Source: Aulostomus chinensis (Eukaryota > Chordata > Actinopteri > Syngnathiformes > Aulostomidae). Taken from it: a stretch of DNA of 64,000 bases. The notes beneath the pieces are model-generated. The model was not told the DNA's origin, searched no databases, and saw nothing but the letters and a program-made list of their open reading frames with translations. The DNA is taken from NCBI GenBank assembly GCA_037954235.1, contig JBBMOA010000013.1, positions 8,846,501-8,910,500 of the forward strand. Direction: 5' to 3'. The position numbers were made by a program, and so were the translations under genes. This document shows positions 33,223 through 45,397 of this stretch, piece after piece. Position 1 is the first letter of the stretch. Each line of letters begins with the position of its first letter.

Positions 33223-35634
33223 TGCGTGTGCCTGTGGACGGGTGGGGGTTGGGGTGGGGTCCCAGTAAGCACAAAGACTGTTTGATCTTGTTATGTCTCC
33301 ATGTTGTCATTCTGCGAGTGAAAACTATATTGTTGTCCGAGCATCTTTACTTCTAGGTGCCCCATATTGACTCAGCCCCCGGGAAACAACAGGCTGCTGA
33401 GCGTTGGCCTATCTTATTTAATCAGCGTGTGTTGAGCCAAATAACGAGCTATTATCACTGGCCACCCACATCGACTGCTGCTCAGTTTTTCAAACAGCCA
33501 AAGCAAAAGGTCAAACACTGATAATGAGTAGACTGAAAGAGCTATTCCTAATTAGACATGAATGTAAAATCTGAATGGGAAATTAGACTGGTATGCAAAA
33601 GCAAGAGGTACAGAATGTCCATATGGCAATTCATTCCAGCTGTAAATATTTAGTCTTCAACAGGTGCCAATGCATCATGCAAGATACAGTGTCTACCTCC
33701 ATATTTAAGCATCCGGAGCATGAACTTGTTGATTACCTGTTGTGTGCAAGGTTGCATGTGTGTGATATCCCGCATGAGTATGTCTGTATATATGCTGGCA
33801 TAGCGATTTCCCCTTGGAGTAGTTGAGTGGGTAGCAAATATAAATATGTTGGTGGCACATTATCAGTAGCAGCACAAACACAGGTTGGCAGTTTCCCAGC
33901 TGTTAAAAGGGGTCTTTATTTGTGTCTGTCTGTGACTGGATGAATTTGAATCAAGGGAAGAGGAGCACAAAAGGGTATTGCCAAGTAGGAAGGTTTTGCC
34001 GTGAGGGAGAGGGGTAATTACACGAAAGCTTGTAGAAGATAAAAAATATTAATAGTATTACAGGTCAGCTGGGTGCTCTCCTTGGGGTGTCCTGTGGACA
34101 CATATAAAAAATATTTCTGGTAAAGCTGTTGATTTAAATCAGTTTCGCAACAAATATTGAAATTCTGCAGCCCATTCTTCATCCAGCTTCTACATGAGCC
34201 AATAAAGCAGTCATTGCATACTGAGTAAAGTAACCATCTTTCAAATAGAGTGGCTAAGCTCAAGCTCCAGTGACAGCAAGAATTTACCTTGCTTAAGTGT
34301 CCTTGAGCATTTTACTTAATCCTCACCTGCTCCAGGGGCACTGTTGTGGTGCTAACCAGTGCTCTCTGCGGAGCCAAGCAGAGCATGAATTTCCCCTTCA
34401 GGAAGCCCGAGCTTCAAAGAGCAAAACCCTGATAGCTCTGTCCGTGCTGCTGAAATATGTCAGCGAAAATCCTCAGACATATGCTGCATCCCACTTCCAT
34501 ATGAAGCCGGTTCTGATTATGCAACGAGTTCAAACTGCAAAAGTGCTGAAATTATAGTCAAAGAGGACAGCTTGCATACGAAAATCACTTCAGCTGAGTG
34601 TGCTGCTGATGGACACGATTATCTCACAATGCAAATGCACAGATGATACGGAGAAGCTTGCAGCTGGCAGGATGAGTAGAAGCAGGCACAAGAAGATTGA
34701 GAAAACAAAATCCTTAATTTTTGCTCAGTTTACATTTTGATTAATTAGTGCCACTTTCTATAAAATGGAAAAGTACATTGATTTCTTGCTTACTTTATGC
34801 AAAAACTGCCAAAAAATGAGTATATACTACTGTAGACAATGATTGTGATCGTCATATGGCAATATGTGATTTTTTTTTTCTCATCGATTTCTTCTGAAAT
34901 GACACAATCCCTGAGCATGAGCACACAACCTGTTACCAAAGATAACAGTGGGGGTAAAGAATAATCTTTTCAGGACTGAGAGGAACCCTGTAGTAAATCA
35001 TGTTTATGTTCATTGCTGTGTCAGTGACACAGGCAATCTTTCAATACATGCTTGTTATCAAATCAATTCATTGAGGGAGCCCATTTTAAAACAGTAAATT
35101 AATAAATCAAAAAATAGCAGACATCATTTGTTTTTTAAGAATATTTTCCAAAAAGGCAAAGATGAAATCTACATTACAAGCAACTGCTCATATTTTACGT
35201 CCAATTTTCGACATTGATCAACAGTGGTTATATAATACAGTCTTGTACTGCATGCATTGTGGGTGAATTTGAAGAAGGCCCTTAACAGTATGATAATGTT
35301 AACTACCACACACTATCAGTATTTCTGTGCAGTGTTTCTCTGTCTGATTCCCGAAAGAGGACACACATTTGAGGGCAGTTACTTCACGTCAATGTGAAAT
35401 CGAGTTTCAGCGGCTTCAATCGTGTTATGCCGCTACAAATGAGTCCGAGATTAAAAACAATCTTTGCTACACGTCCAAATGAAGATATCAGACTAATGCC
35501 CAACAAGCTGAATAACTTAGAGTGTCTTAGAGTGTGACTTTCACTTTTTCCACGTTGTCATTTCTCAGTGAGGCAGATATTCAATACACTTGTACTTTCA
35601 TCTTTCGTATGTGTTTGCAGTTGAGTCTTTTTTT

Positions 35635-35648
35635 GGGGGGGGGGGGGG
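35635..35648 (+). repeat. Poly(G) run of 14
   Basis: A run of 14 G preceded by 7 T. Homopolymer length may be affected by assembly error. Confidence 0.85.
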
Positions 35649-38600
35649 TTTATCTGTCAATTTTCTTAAGATCGGTAATGATTGTTACTTGCCAGCTTAA
35701 TAACTGTAAATGTCTTGCAAATTTTGAGTGCTGGAATAGAAAAAGGATCATTTAGAGTTCAAATCTTGCTGTTTTAAAGTGACAGCAAGATAAGGAGAAG
35801 AAAAAAAACAACCAGCAAGGTGATGGTCGACTCATCTCCTCTTGGAATCAGGACAACTACCCACCAGGACATTCTCAAGTCAAGCATACCTCACAGGGCT
35901 ATTAAACGAAACCCCTCCCGCATTAGTTCCCAAGTGTTGCTCTAGATCTATTTCTATGTCGTCAAAATGTTCTTGATCATTAATATTCTCTAAATTGGGA
36001 TAGTGCGCATTTGCAAAATGCTCTTGATCGAACAGTCTGTTTACTATATGTTGCTGCTAATGTTGGGTATTTTCACAGATGGCAGCAAATACATTACAGT
36101 AAATATTTCAAGCTCGTCTGAGGATTTTTATTAGAGTAGTAGTACTTGTGTTTACTCTGCCCTTTTAAATAAATGATTTCTGTCTAAGTACTTTAGTTCC
36201 TATTGTAAGCAGATTGTAATGTGATTAAATCGGAGTATGCTATTCAAGACATTTTAAAGTGCTTGATGGAGTTACTCATATCGAGTGATAAATTGTTCTT
36301 GTCTACAGCAAACGGAGAATTTAAAGTATTAGGCTGCAAAGTAATCTAAATTGCTGGAATCTCTGCTGTCAGCTTTTTACTGGTATTTTAGGTGAAAAGA
36401 ATCTTTACAGTAACTGGTTTCTCATTCTTTGAAGTTGGCCTTGATCAAAGTTTAGAATTGCCTTTCTTTTTTTTTCATAAAGGCATTTTAATTGATATTA
36501 GATGGATTACTGAGCCTTGAAATAGGTTCAATGAATCAACCTGAAACATGTTCATAGGCTTTTTTCTAACAGTTCAAAACCATTTCAGAAGATTAATAAT
36601 CAACTAACGAGTAAATGAAGTTACAAATATTCTATGCTAGATACCTATGCTAGATTCTTGACCACGCACCCATAAAAAAATCACCAGACTCTTGATAAGT
36701 TCTTTTTGCTCCATTTTGTATTTCAGTGTGTCACTATGAGAATTCAGCTGTGACTGCCTTTGGCTCCAAATTAGTCTGAGGCAGTCTGCAATACGTGGAC
36801 AGCTTACAGAGCAACGACAGATTGACTTATCAGTCCAGCTTCCGATGATCTTGTTCCTGCTCCGAAACTCTTAGATTGAGGATGTTTGTTTCTTTTTTGC
36901 TTACATTTCGGCTTACTATCATGTAAAGTGTCTTCATCCATTTGACAAAAGGGTGCTATGAACACTAGTATATGCTAATTAAAGGCCCTGAAACCATATT
37001 TTTCAGTGTACTTGAACTTCGGTGAGTGATGGGGTCCTTCATAAGCACAATGGTTTCTGCCAAAGTACAGTTGGACAAGTATTTAGGCTTCTTAAAAGGG
37101 AAAGATTTGTGGTTTTGTTTGTGCTCATCCTTCTCAAGTGTTCAGATGAAAAATGTCAGTGGACCAGTCAGTTTAGCAACAATATTAACAGACAAATAAA
37201 GTTGAATGGTGAGAAAACTGAGGAGAGTTGATGATTGACGTTATGATGGAAGTTTGACAATGTGATTGATGTTATTCATCACCTGGGAAAGAGGAGCACT
37301 AATGGAGTTCCTCCCATCCACTATTATGAGATTTACCACACGCTTCCATTATGATGTGATGTAGAGGAATGCGAATAATAATGTGTACTACAGGAGAACA
37401 GGCTGATTAACTTAGAGCCTCTCGTACACCAGGAGGCTACAGCCGGGGTCCGTTTATTGTTACTTCAGTGACAAAAACGTTCAGATAGAATGGAATGATG
37501 AGGTTTTAGAGTCTTTTGAATTGACTCCTTCCTACCTGACAAGTGACCGAGGATAATTTCACAACTGTAGTCGTCTGGTCCAGCTCAATGTCAATTTTGA
37601 GTTTTCCCCTCTTGGTATGGTTTCTTTTCATTAACAGAAAAATCCAAGTGAAACGAAATGCAGTACTAAAATGTTAGCGGGCAGCAATGCACATTTAAGC
37701 TGGTTTACCAACAGACAGTAAACTCAAGAGAGCCAGAAGAAGGTATGAATGTTCAGTTTGTGACAGCCCTACTAATTATTGTTTATCTATTTGCAGTTGT
37801 CTCCCTTTCCTCACCTTACCTGCAGAGGCGGGCCATTTAAGCTGCCTGGCCCCAGGGTGTAGTCATACTTGAGCAGCTGATGACCACCTAGCAAACAAAC
37901 TCCAGCTTGAGTGCGTGTTTTTTTTTTTTTTTTTCCACACTCCGAAACACTTTACCCAGACCTACACATGCTCCTCATGACTGACATAAACATTACACGC
38001 TTACATTTTGGCTTAGTTTGAGTTTAAAAAAATGAACTATTTATCCCATATCAACTCTGTTTTGCTGCAAACAGTGAGCCAGGTTTGTGACTTGGAACAG
38101 TATTTATAGAAAGATGTGCCTAAATCCCAAAACTTCCCCCAGCCACTTTCCCTCTGTGTGCACATTTTCAAAGAGGGTCCACCATATTAAGGGCTGTCTC
38201 AAATTTGTATTACAGAGGCGGGGGAGTGGACAGTAAAACACTTAGCAAGTGTGCATCATTTAAGCTGACTGCATAAACGCCATTAGCCCTCAGTGCACGA
38301 GTTAATTGAAAATGGAAGAAAAGTCATAACATTGAAGTTCCATTCTGCTACGTTGTTAAATATGAGTTGTGGTCATTAACATGAACTTAACATATATTTA
38401 TCTAAAAGTGCCTAAATCATGGAGTGTGGGGTGATGGTAAAACCTGAAAAAAAAATGTTGGTTCTGCAACGCTCTTGACATTTTCAGGATTATAAGATTA
38501 TCATTTTATAGTGGAGGCTGTGCTCATTGGTTTTTGAATGTTCTGCAGTTACAGTGACTGCTGAAAAACTAAAGATGAAGGATCAGGCTTGCAAATAGGT

Positions 38601-40729
38601 TGATAAAAGAGAATTGCAGCCAAACATACCTGATAAATCCACAGTGATGATATCTTACCGTTAACGGGGGGAGTTTGAAAGGGTATCCCAAAGTTTTTAA
38701 CTCCATCCCCCTTATCAAGGGAGACTCTCCAGTTTGTGACTTTTACTAGGAGGACACCCATGGTGAGGGGCATGTAGGAGCTACAAAGGACCAACTCAGA
38801 CTAGGTAATATGTACTTCGCACAAGCATGTTTACCCCCTTAAGGCTTTTATTTCACTAGTGCAAGCATAATGTATATGCCCATGACTGGAAGAGGTAAGC
38901 TTTGGCACAGTACTCTTGCATGCTCACAACCATGGGCACAGACAGTTGTTCCATACACCTGGCTGTACATAGAGTGACAGCAGACAGAAAAAAACAAATC
39001 CAAATATATGACAAACAATGTTGTAGCATGATGAGAGAAAGATATCATGTTCATCTTTTTTTTATTATGTATTTACATTTACTCTATTCCTTCATTCAGT
39101 CACAAATTTGACAAAATTTGCACTTCTTCAGTTTGTTTGGATTCAAGCTCATAAATGTTTCCAATAGTTCTATGATTTTGAATTCAAACAATAGATTAAG
39201 GTACCCTTGTACAAGACCCCTAACCCAACAGTGGAGCTGCTTAGATGCAGCGGATGAAACTCTGGTGTGAATGCAGCTGTGTAAATGTGATCAGAGTGCT
39301 CAAGCCATTGCTCTACATAAGATGAATAGGTAAGGATGTGTGGAAGGATTTAACATGAACAGAGGTGTCCATCGAGGATCCAGTGTATTCATTTTCATTC
39401 CTGTTGAATTATTATTATTTGAATCAACTGAATGAAAGATGTATCATCTTTGGGAAATAAATAAAATGAACTCATCTAGCTGAGGAGGTCTCTTTTTTTA
39501 CGAAAAGATAAAGAATAAATATCAAAGGTCACCAGTTATCATCAGCCTCGGGCCTTTAATGAAACATTGATGAATGTGAACTCTCGTGCATCTCTGCCTC
39601 AGTCTGACACTAGGCAAATAGAGCAACTGACTGAAGAAAGATATGGGTATTTATTTGTCTAATATCTGTGCAATCAGACTAAATCAAAAATGTATATAAC
39701 TGTCTGCAGACCTGAGGTCGACAGTGATGTTTTATGTAAGTCAGATGGTCTATCCTGCTTCATCCTCAGTATATACGACCTTACTGGATATCACAAAAAC
39801 ACTTTTAATGATTCCACTCAAAAGAAGGAACCACATAAAGTGAAAAAAATCTGTTATTTCTAATGAGATTTCTCAAGGTTGTTTCGGAGATGTCGGAAAT
39901 TTGAGAACTTAATAGCCCCTTTAATGTTCACTTTAAAAATGCCTTGGTTCCTTTTCTTATCTAATTTGGAGGTTTGTCGTGGTCAACCAAAGAATCTCAC
40001 ATTTTCCTCCAACATGAAAGGGTTAAATGCTCTCAAATTTAAGAGCCCGTGCTCTTGAACGAGAAAAAAAATTGAACTTAACCCAAGCACAAAAAATATA
40101 TTAATGAACTAACAGTACTTGCAGCCAGAATAATCAGCGTTTATCAGGTGTCAATGATTAATTCACCTGAAGTTCTGCAGTACAAAGCACTGGTACTTTA
40201 ACTATATCCAGAGTAATAACTCTCTGCTGGCCTAAACATACTCAGAAAGAAAATTGTATTTTTTTCTATGAATATGTAAATAAAATACTCTCCATAGTTT
40301 GTTCTCTTCATTTCATTATATATCCACTCAGTTGCGCTGCTTCCAGTGTTGTATACTAAGTCAGAGTTTTTATCCAATCATATTTCATTTAGGTTGTGTT
40401 GTCAGGATCTATGAAATCTGCCTGAGGTCTTCAGAATCACAGAGCAGGCTCCTGTGCACTGTAAGTGAACAGACACAGTCAGTTGAGATAGCCAATTAGA
40501 CCTCGAGCTTGCAACACCGAGGCCAGCTGGAAGGTCTTATGCGGAACTTAACATGTACGTATGCCGTGATTGGATAAGCACTCACAAGAGCCTGAGGTGA
40601 GCACTTTGCAAAATATCTCAACTAAATCCAGAGCTCAACAACAACCTTCTCAATCTTAACGCAGAGCCACGGAACACCGTTTGATCTTACCCCGACTTAC
40701 AACCAAACTGACTGTAATGTATGCCATGG

Positions 40730-41010
40730 CTGATTTTGAAGGGAAAATTCCCGCTGATCTCCATGATTTTCTTTGGAACAAAAATCTGAGAGAGAGTATA
40801 GGACAACTTTATGTACCAACCTGTTTGGCTATTGCTAGCTGTGTCCACTGCTTCTGTTGAGTGGTCATTCTCGCCATTCGTGTGTATTAAAACTTATGCC
40901 AGAAACACAACTGGACAGACACGGCTTTCAGCATTAGCCTCCGTGTCCGTAGAGAAGGACATGTTGATCAAACTGAAAGAGCCATTGAAATCTTCTTCAG
41001 AAAAGAAAAG
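40730..41010 (+). mobile_element. hAT transposase C-terminal (dimerisation domain) remnant
   Basis: A plus-strand frame starting at 40811 reads LLLAVSTASVEWSFSPF, then IKTYARNTTGQTRLSALASV and SVEKDML. The order VSTASVErSFS, IKTYxRNT and RLSxLAxxSVEKD is the signature of the hATC dimerisation region at the transposase C-terminus. Upstream sequence is frame-broken and the catalytic part cannot be read, so this is a fossil. No terminal inverted repeats or 8-bp duplication were located. A domesticated exon is possible but unlikely, because the frame runs on into low-complexity sequence without a splice site. Confidence 0.65.
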
Positions 41011-41159
41011 ATGGATTGTGTTTTCAAATAAACAGGCACTGTGGTGGAGATCCGTGTCAGCGAGTGCAAGCATTTTATTTTTATTTTTGATATGTTTTTG
41101 TCATTTCATTTTTTTAGTACTAAACCAATGGTAATGAAATTAAATGACAAAAATACTCA

Positions 41160-43229
41160 AATTAAAAAATAAATTCTGATCATCTGCAGTTTATGATGTA
41201 AATAACTTGGCTCATTGGCACAGCTGTGATTGAAGTCACCTCAGTCACAGCTGCGGCAACACGCATGGATTCTTGAGCCGTGGTGTCCTATTGATGGTAT
41301 TACGAGGTGTATTAATTAGGTAGGACTACGTAGGATGTCATTGAAGGTCTAACCATGAAATGCCCCGCCTGCCACTAAATAATATACATGCTTAAGTTGT
41401 TAAATTCATGGTATTTCGTCTGGTAAGTATATGAAAAATTACTCTGTGTGTACTTTGAATACACAAAGCTGTACACCTTGAATATATTCTTGTTTGAGTA
41501 AATGTGGTGCACTTATATTGCGTCCTTCTACCTGAATAGTACTAAAAGCTTTATAATGTTTCTTTCACACTGGCATTCAAACACTAGAGGCCACCATGTG
41601 TGCTTGGCTGGAGGAGACTCCATTTAGAAGCTGCTGCTTTCAATAATTCAGACATTCAAGGATGCCACAATTATTAACTTAATTAGTGAATGTACCATAT
41701 GTTTTTTTGAGCAGAGCGGTAACATTTATGTCCAAGTGCATCATTAGTAATTTTCTATTTTTTTTGTTGTTGTTGTTTTTTGCAGATGTTAGTCACCTGT
41801 TGGCTAAATATTCCTATCATTATGCGTTTAGAACAGTCTGCTCAATTGTAAGTTTGGTATTCCAATAACTTAACAAGTGCAATTTGTGGTACTCGACAAC
41901 TGTATGTAATTTATATTTGGTGGAAGAGTTTAATGTGCAAAATATGAAGAAATTCTATCTTTCATTATCACAGGACAATTAGGTATGTAGTGCTATGCAT
42001 TATTTGGAGTGCTGGTTGTTTTAAAAGATTTATATATTTCAAAATAAAATCTATTCCAAATAAAAATAAGAATAGCAATTTTTTTTTTTCCTTTTCCAGC
42101 AAAGTGAAGACCATTGCTGTTTGATTAATGTCTTTTTTGTGCATTGATGACACTGATGTGAGATGACAAACTTGCTGAAAAGCACAAGCTCGTGTCATGC
42201 TCAGCTGCCATCGAGCCTCCAGGGCTTAGAGCTCTCTGCTCATACAAATGAACATTTAAAAAACACTGAGAAATGTTTGAATAAATAGACTTCAAAATTA
42301 CACAAAATTTTAAGTGAATCCAATATATTCCAAAACGTAAAGACAGTGAATGTATTTATTTCCACGAGTACCATACATTTTAAAACGTAAAAAAATCGTA
42401 CAGCTTATCCTGTTAAGGGTTCTGAATCAAACTGCGATACTGAAAAGAGTTCCCTGCATCAATCAATGCAGATTTTTCCATAATATATACAGTTTGTTTA
42501 AATTTGAGAATCCATGCAGCAAATAGGGATGCAGCCACATGAATGACCCTGCAGGAGTTTCTTGCAAACTAGGAGAGATGAAGCCCACAAAAGTGTGTCA
42601 GGTGATTACAGATGGGAGCACCCTGGTTGATGACTGGCTTACAGGCTAAAAATGGCAGATGGTGAGCAGGCCAGGCAATGAGCAGAATCCGAAGCATAAG
42701 AAAAATAAAAAAAACTTGATTAAATATCAAGAAAAAGTAAAAACAAACAAAACAAAACAGAAAGTTCATTGGTAAGCGGAGGTCAAACCAAGGTATGACT
42801 ACTGCAGAGGCTGAAGAACTGAGAAGTAGCAGGTGAGGCAATAAGCCAGGTGCTGGGAAGCCACGCCCACACCAAATCCAGATCAGCAACATACAGACAA
42901 GGAAAACAACTGACACATCAGAGGTTGTCTCATCTGAGTGGTAACGTTGCCATTGAATGTAGCACGACAAGAAATATATGTAAAGATGTTATTGCTTGCT
43001 ATTGTCCCACTTGAACCTCAGAGGCAACCCCACTGATACTAAACTGTGATTTAGAGGCTTTTTTTTCTTTGTAAAAGCATGAATATAGCTGGTGTCCTAT
43101 TCATTTATTCCTCCCAAGGTCTCTTCCTCCAGATTTTGCAGCTTGGGTTAGTTACACTTCCATTCCATGATCGAGCCGTGTAATTTCTAATCAATCCAAT
43201 TATATGTGAATCTGGATCTTTGTGGTTTT
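41160..43229. other. AT-rich sequence without recognised genes
   Basis: Unique AT-rich sequence. A tiny piece at 42402-42420 reads 'agcttatcctgttaagggt', the tail-side wording of the SINE family, too short to count as a copy. No exon or RNA gene was seen. Confidence 0.6.
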
Positions 43230-43577
43230 CCATTGCATTCCATTTTCATCTGCTTATCCTGTTAAGGGTCGTGGGGGGGCTGGAGCCTATCCCAGCAGCC
43301 TTCAGGCTCACCCTGGACAGGTCACCAGTCCATCACAGGGCCAACACATAGAGACAGACAACCATTCACACTCACACCTACAGTCAATTTAGAGTATCGA
43401 TCAGCCTCGTCCCAAATTGATGTCTTTGGATGGTGGGAGGAAGCCGGAGTACCAGAGAGAACCCACGCAGGAACAGGGAGAACATGCAGACTCCACACAC
43501 AAAAAGATCCCCTGCTCAAGCCCTGAACCTTCTTGCTGGGAGGCGACAGCGCTAACCACTGCACCGCCGTGCTGCCT
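43230..43577 (-). mobile_element. tRNA-derived SINE copy D
   Basis: On the minus strand it starts AGGCAGCACGGCGGTGCAGTGG, with GGTTAGCGCTGTCGCCTCCC. The body is then shared with copies A, B and E down to 'aggataagcagatgaaaatg'. Compared with copy B, the segment around the gcgagaggcaagtta portion is shortened. No convincing target-site duplication was found. Confidence 0.85.
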
Positions 43578-43820
43578 CTTTTTTGGTTATACCTCTCACA
43601 CATATTCAATTATACTCACCATTTTCATGTTATTGAAGAAAAACACATATTTTCTGCAACTTCTAACAAAGCCTCAGGAGCTTTTAGAAAAAAAAAACTG
43701 TTATATTAAGAATAATAGGGGGAGGGTGTTTATTCATTGAATATTCTTTATCCTGCTAAAAGCAGGCAATGTGTAGGACAAGAGACCCTTAACCTGTAAA
43801 GGGACAGCTCCATTGTACAA

Positions 43821-43825
43821 GTGTA

Positions 43826-43890
<65 letters not shown>

Positions 43891-43899
43891 GAGAGAGAA

Positions 43900-43957
<58 letters not shown>
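43821..43957 (+). repeat. Compound (GT)n-(GA)n microsatellite
   Basis: About 13 GT units followed by roughly 108 bp of almost pure purine GAGA sequence with a few GACA units. The polypurine part is a near mirror repeat. Confidence 0.97.
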
Positions 43958-43960
<3 letters not shown>

Positions 43961-44184
43961 CTAAACATTTCTTTTGAACGCTGTGAACAGGATTTGAATT
44001 ACACATGTGTCAATGTGGATCCTATCAAGTTTATCCTGCAGCCATCAATGATCCCTGGAGGGTGAGAGAGTAGTGTGCCTTCGATATGTGATGGGTCATT
44101 AGTTGGCAAGGCGTGAAACACTACTCTGTTAACACTTTCACACACAGCTTATTAGTGTAATGAATGCCCACAGCCCTAGGCAGC

Positions 44185-44186
<2 letters not shown>

Positions 44187-44249
<63 letters not shown>
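44187..44249 (+). repeat. (CA)n microsatellite
   Basis: A pure CA run of about 62 bp. Confidence 0.97.
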
Positions 44250-44251
<2 letters not shown>

Positions 44252-44259
44252 TAAAGCAT

Positions 44260-45352
44260 AATAATTTGCATTAAAGGTAAACAAACTTGTGAAATGAGTT
44301 ACAAGAAAACAGTCACTGAGATACTAAATTAATGAATGACTCGGAAATAATTACATTTATTGTCGTCATCTTATCACCTTCTTTATCAGTCACTCCTTCA
44401 CTAAAATGGTTGTATAGTGTATTGCTGCCATGATGGAAAAGCAAAAATGGTTCAAGATGTTGAAACAATTTTCACATTATTAGGACATCATCACAAAACA
44501 TACCAGACATCAAATAATTCTTGCTATCGTTTAAAAATGTATTAAGTATTATGATCAAGGCATGATGGATGATGTGCTGACAAGTATCAGATGATATCAG
44601 TTTTTATTGTTCTGTTAAACCTGAAGATTCTTTTTTATTGTAGCTTATTTTCCATGCAATGTATATCATTTAATACCAGGAAAAATACTGTAGCTCATTG
44701 TCACAAGAAATCACAAGAAATATTTCTTGTTCTAAATTTAAATGTCTTTTAAGAAGAATAAACTCTTCACTTTATATCACATTCATCAGTTTCTTTTACT
44801 GGCATGATAGAAGAATTAGAAAGGCAATAAACAATAATATTCATGATTACATAAAGATGACATTATTCCCCAAGTAAAGAGGTAAATTACACAGAGAAAT
44901 TACAACTCATTATTTCATGATTACTTCACCATTACTTAGCTATTTTGTGTACCCCCAAGTAAAGAGATATATTATATTGAGTGCTAATTAGTTCATCATT
45001 ACTTCATAATTATATCTTTGATTAGATCTGTAACACCAATTTAGAGACAGTAGAACAAACAGCATGCATTTTATTTATGACATTCAGACCACATGTTCTT
45101 GTTGAATTATGCTGATACCAGATACCAATCTACCAGAGTAAGAATCTCTTGTAGAAAATGCAACTTGAGCGCAAAGCTGTGAGCAGCTCACATAAACTGA
45201 AAGATGTAGAAAGCAGAATGATGCTCAGTTTAACATGGTCGTCAGTGTGGTTTTGGATGAGCCCACTCTGCCCTTAGAGGTTATTTTATTCAAATTGTAA
45301 TTTCTGTTAACAACAATACGAGCTGATGACAGGGGGCGCGCGCACACACACA

Positions 45353-45397
<45 letters not shown>

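Larger units (their letters stand above)
28505..40720. other. Region upstream of tenm1 with no recognised gene
   Basis: AT-rich, mostly unique sequence with no exon I can support. The longest open frame in the window (plus strand, 30711-31424) is leucine/serine-rich from CT-rich sequence and resembles no family. Also present are a GT microsatellite (33157-33222), a 14-G run (35635-35648) and a T run (37918-37934). Distal regulatory elements of tenm1 could lie here, but nothing in the sequence proves it. Confidence 0.6.

Noticed and set aside
43734..44006. Ser-Leu repeat frame on the minus strand
   Set aside because: Direct translation of the GA/GT microsatellite.
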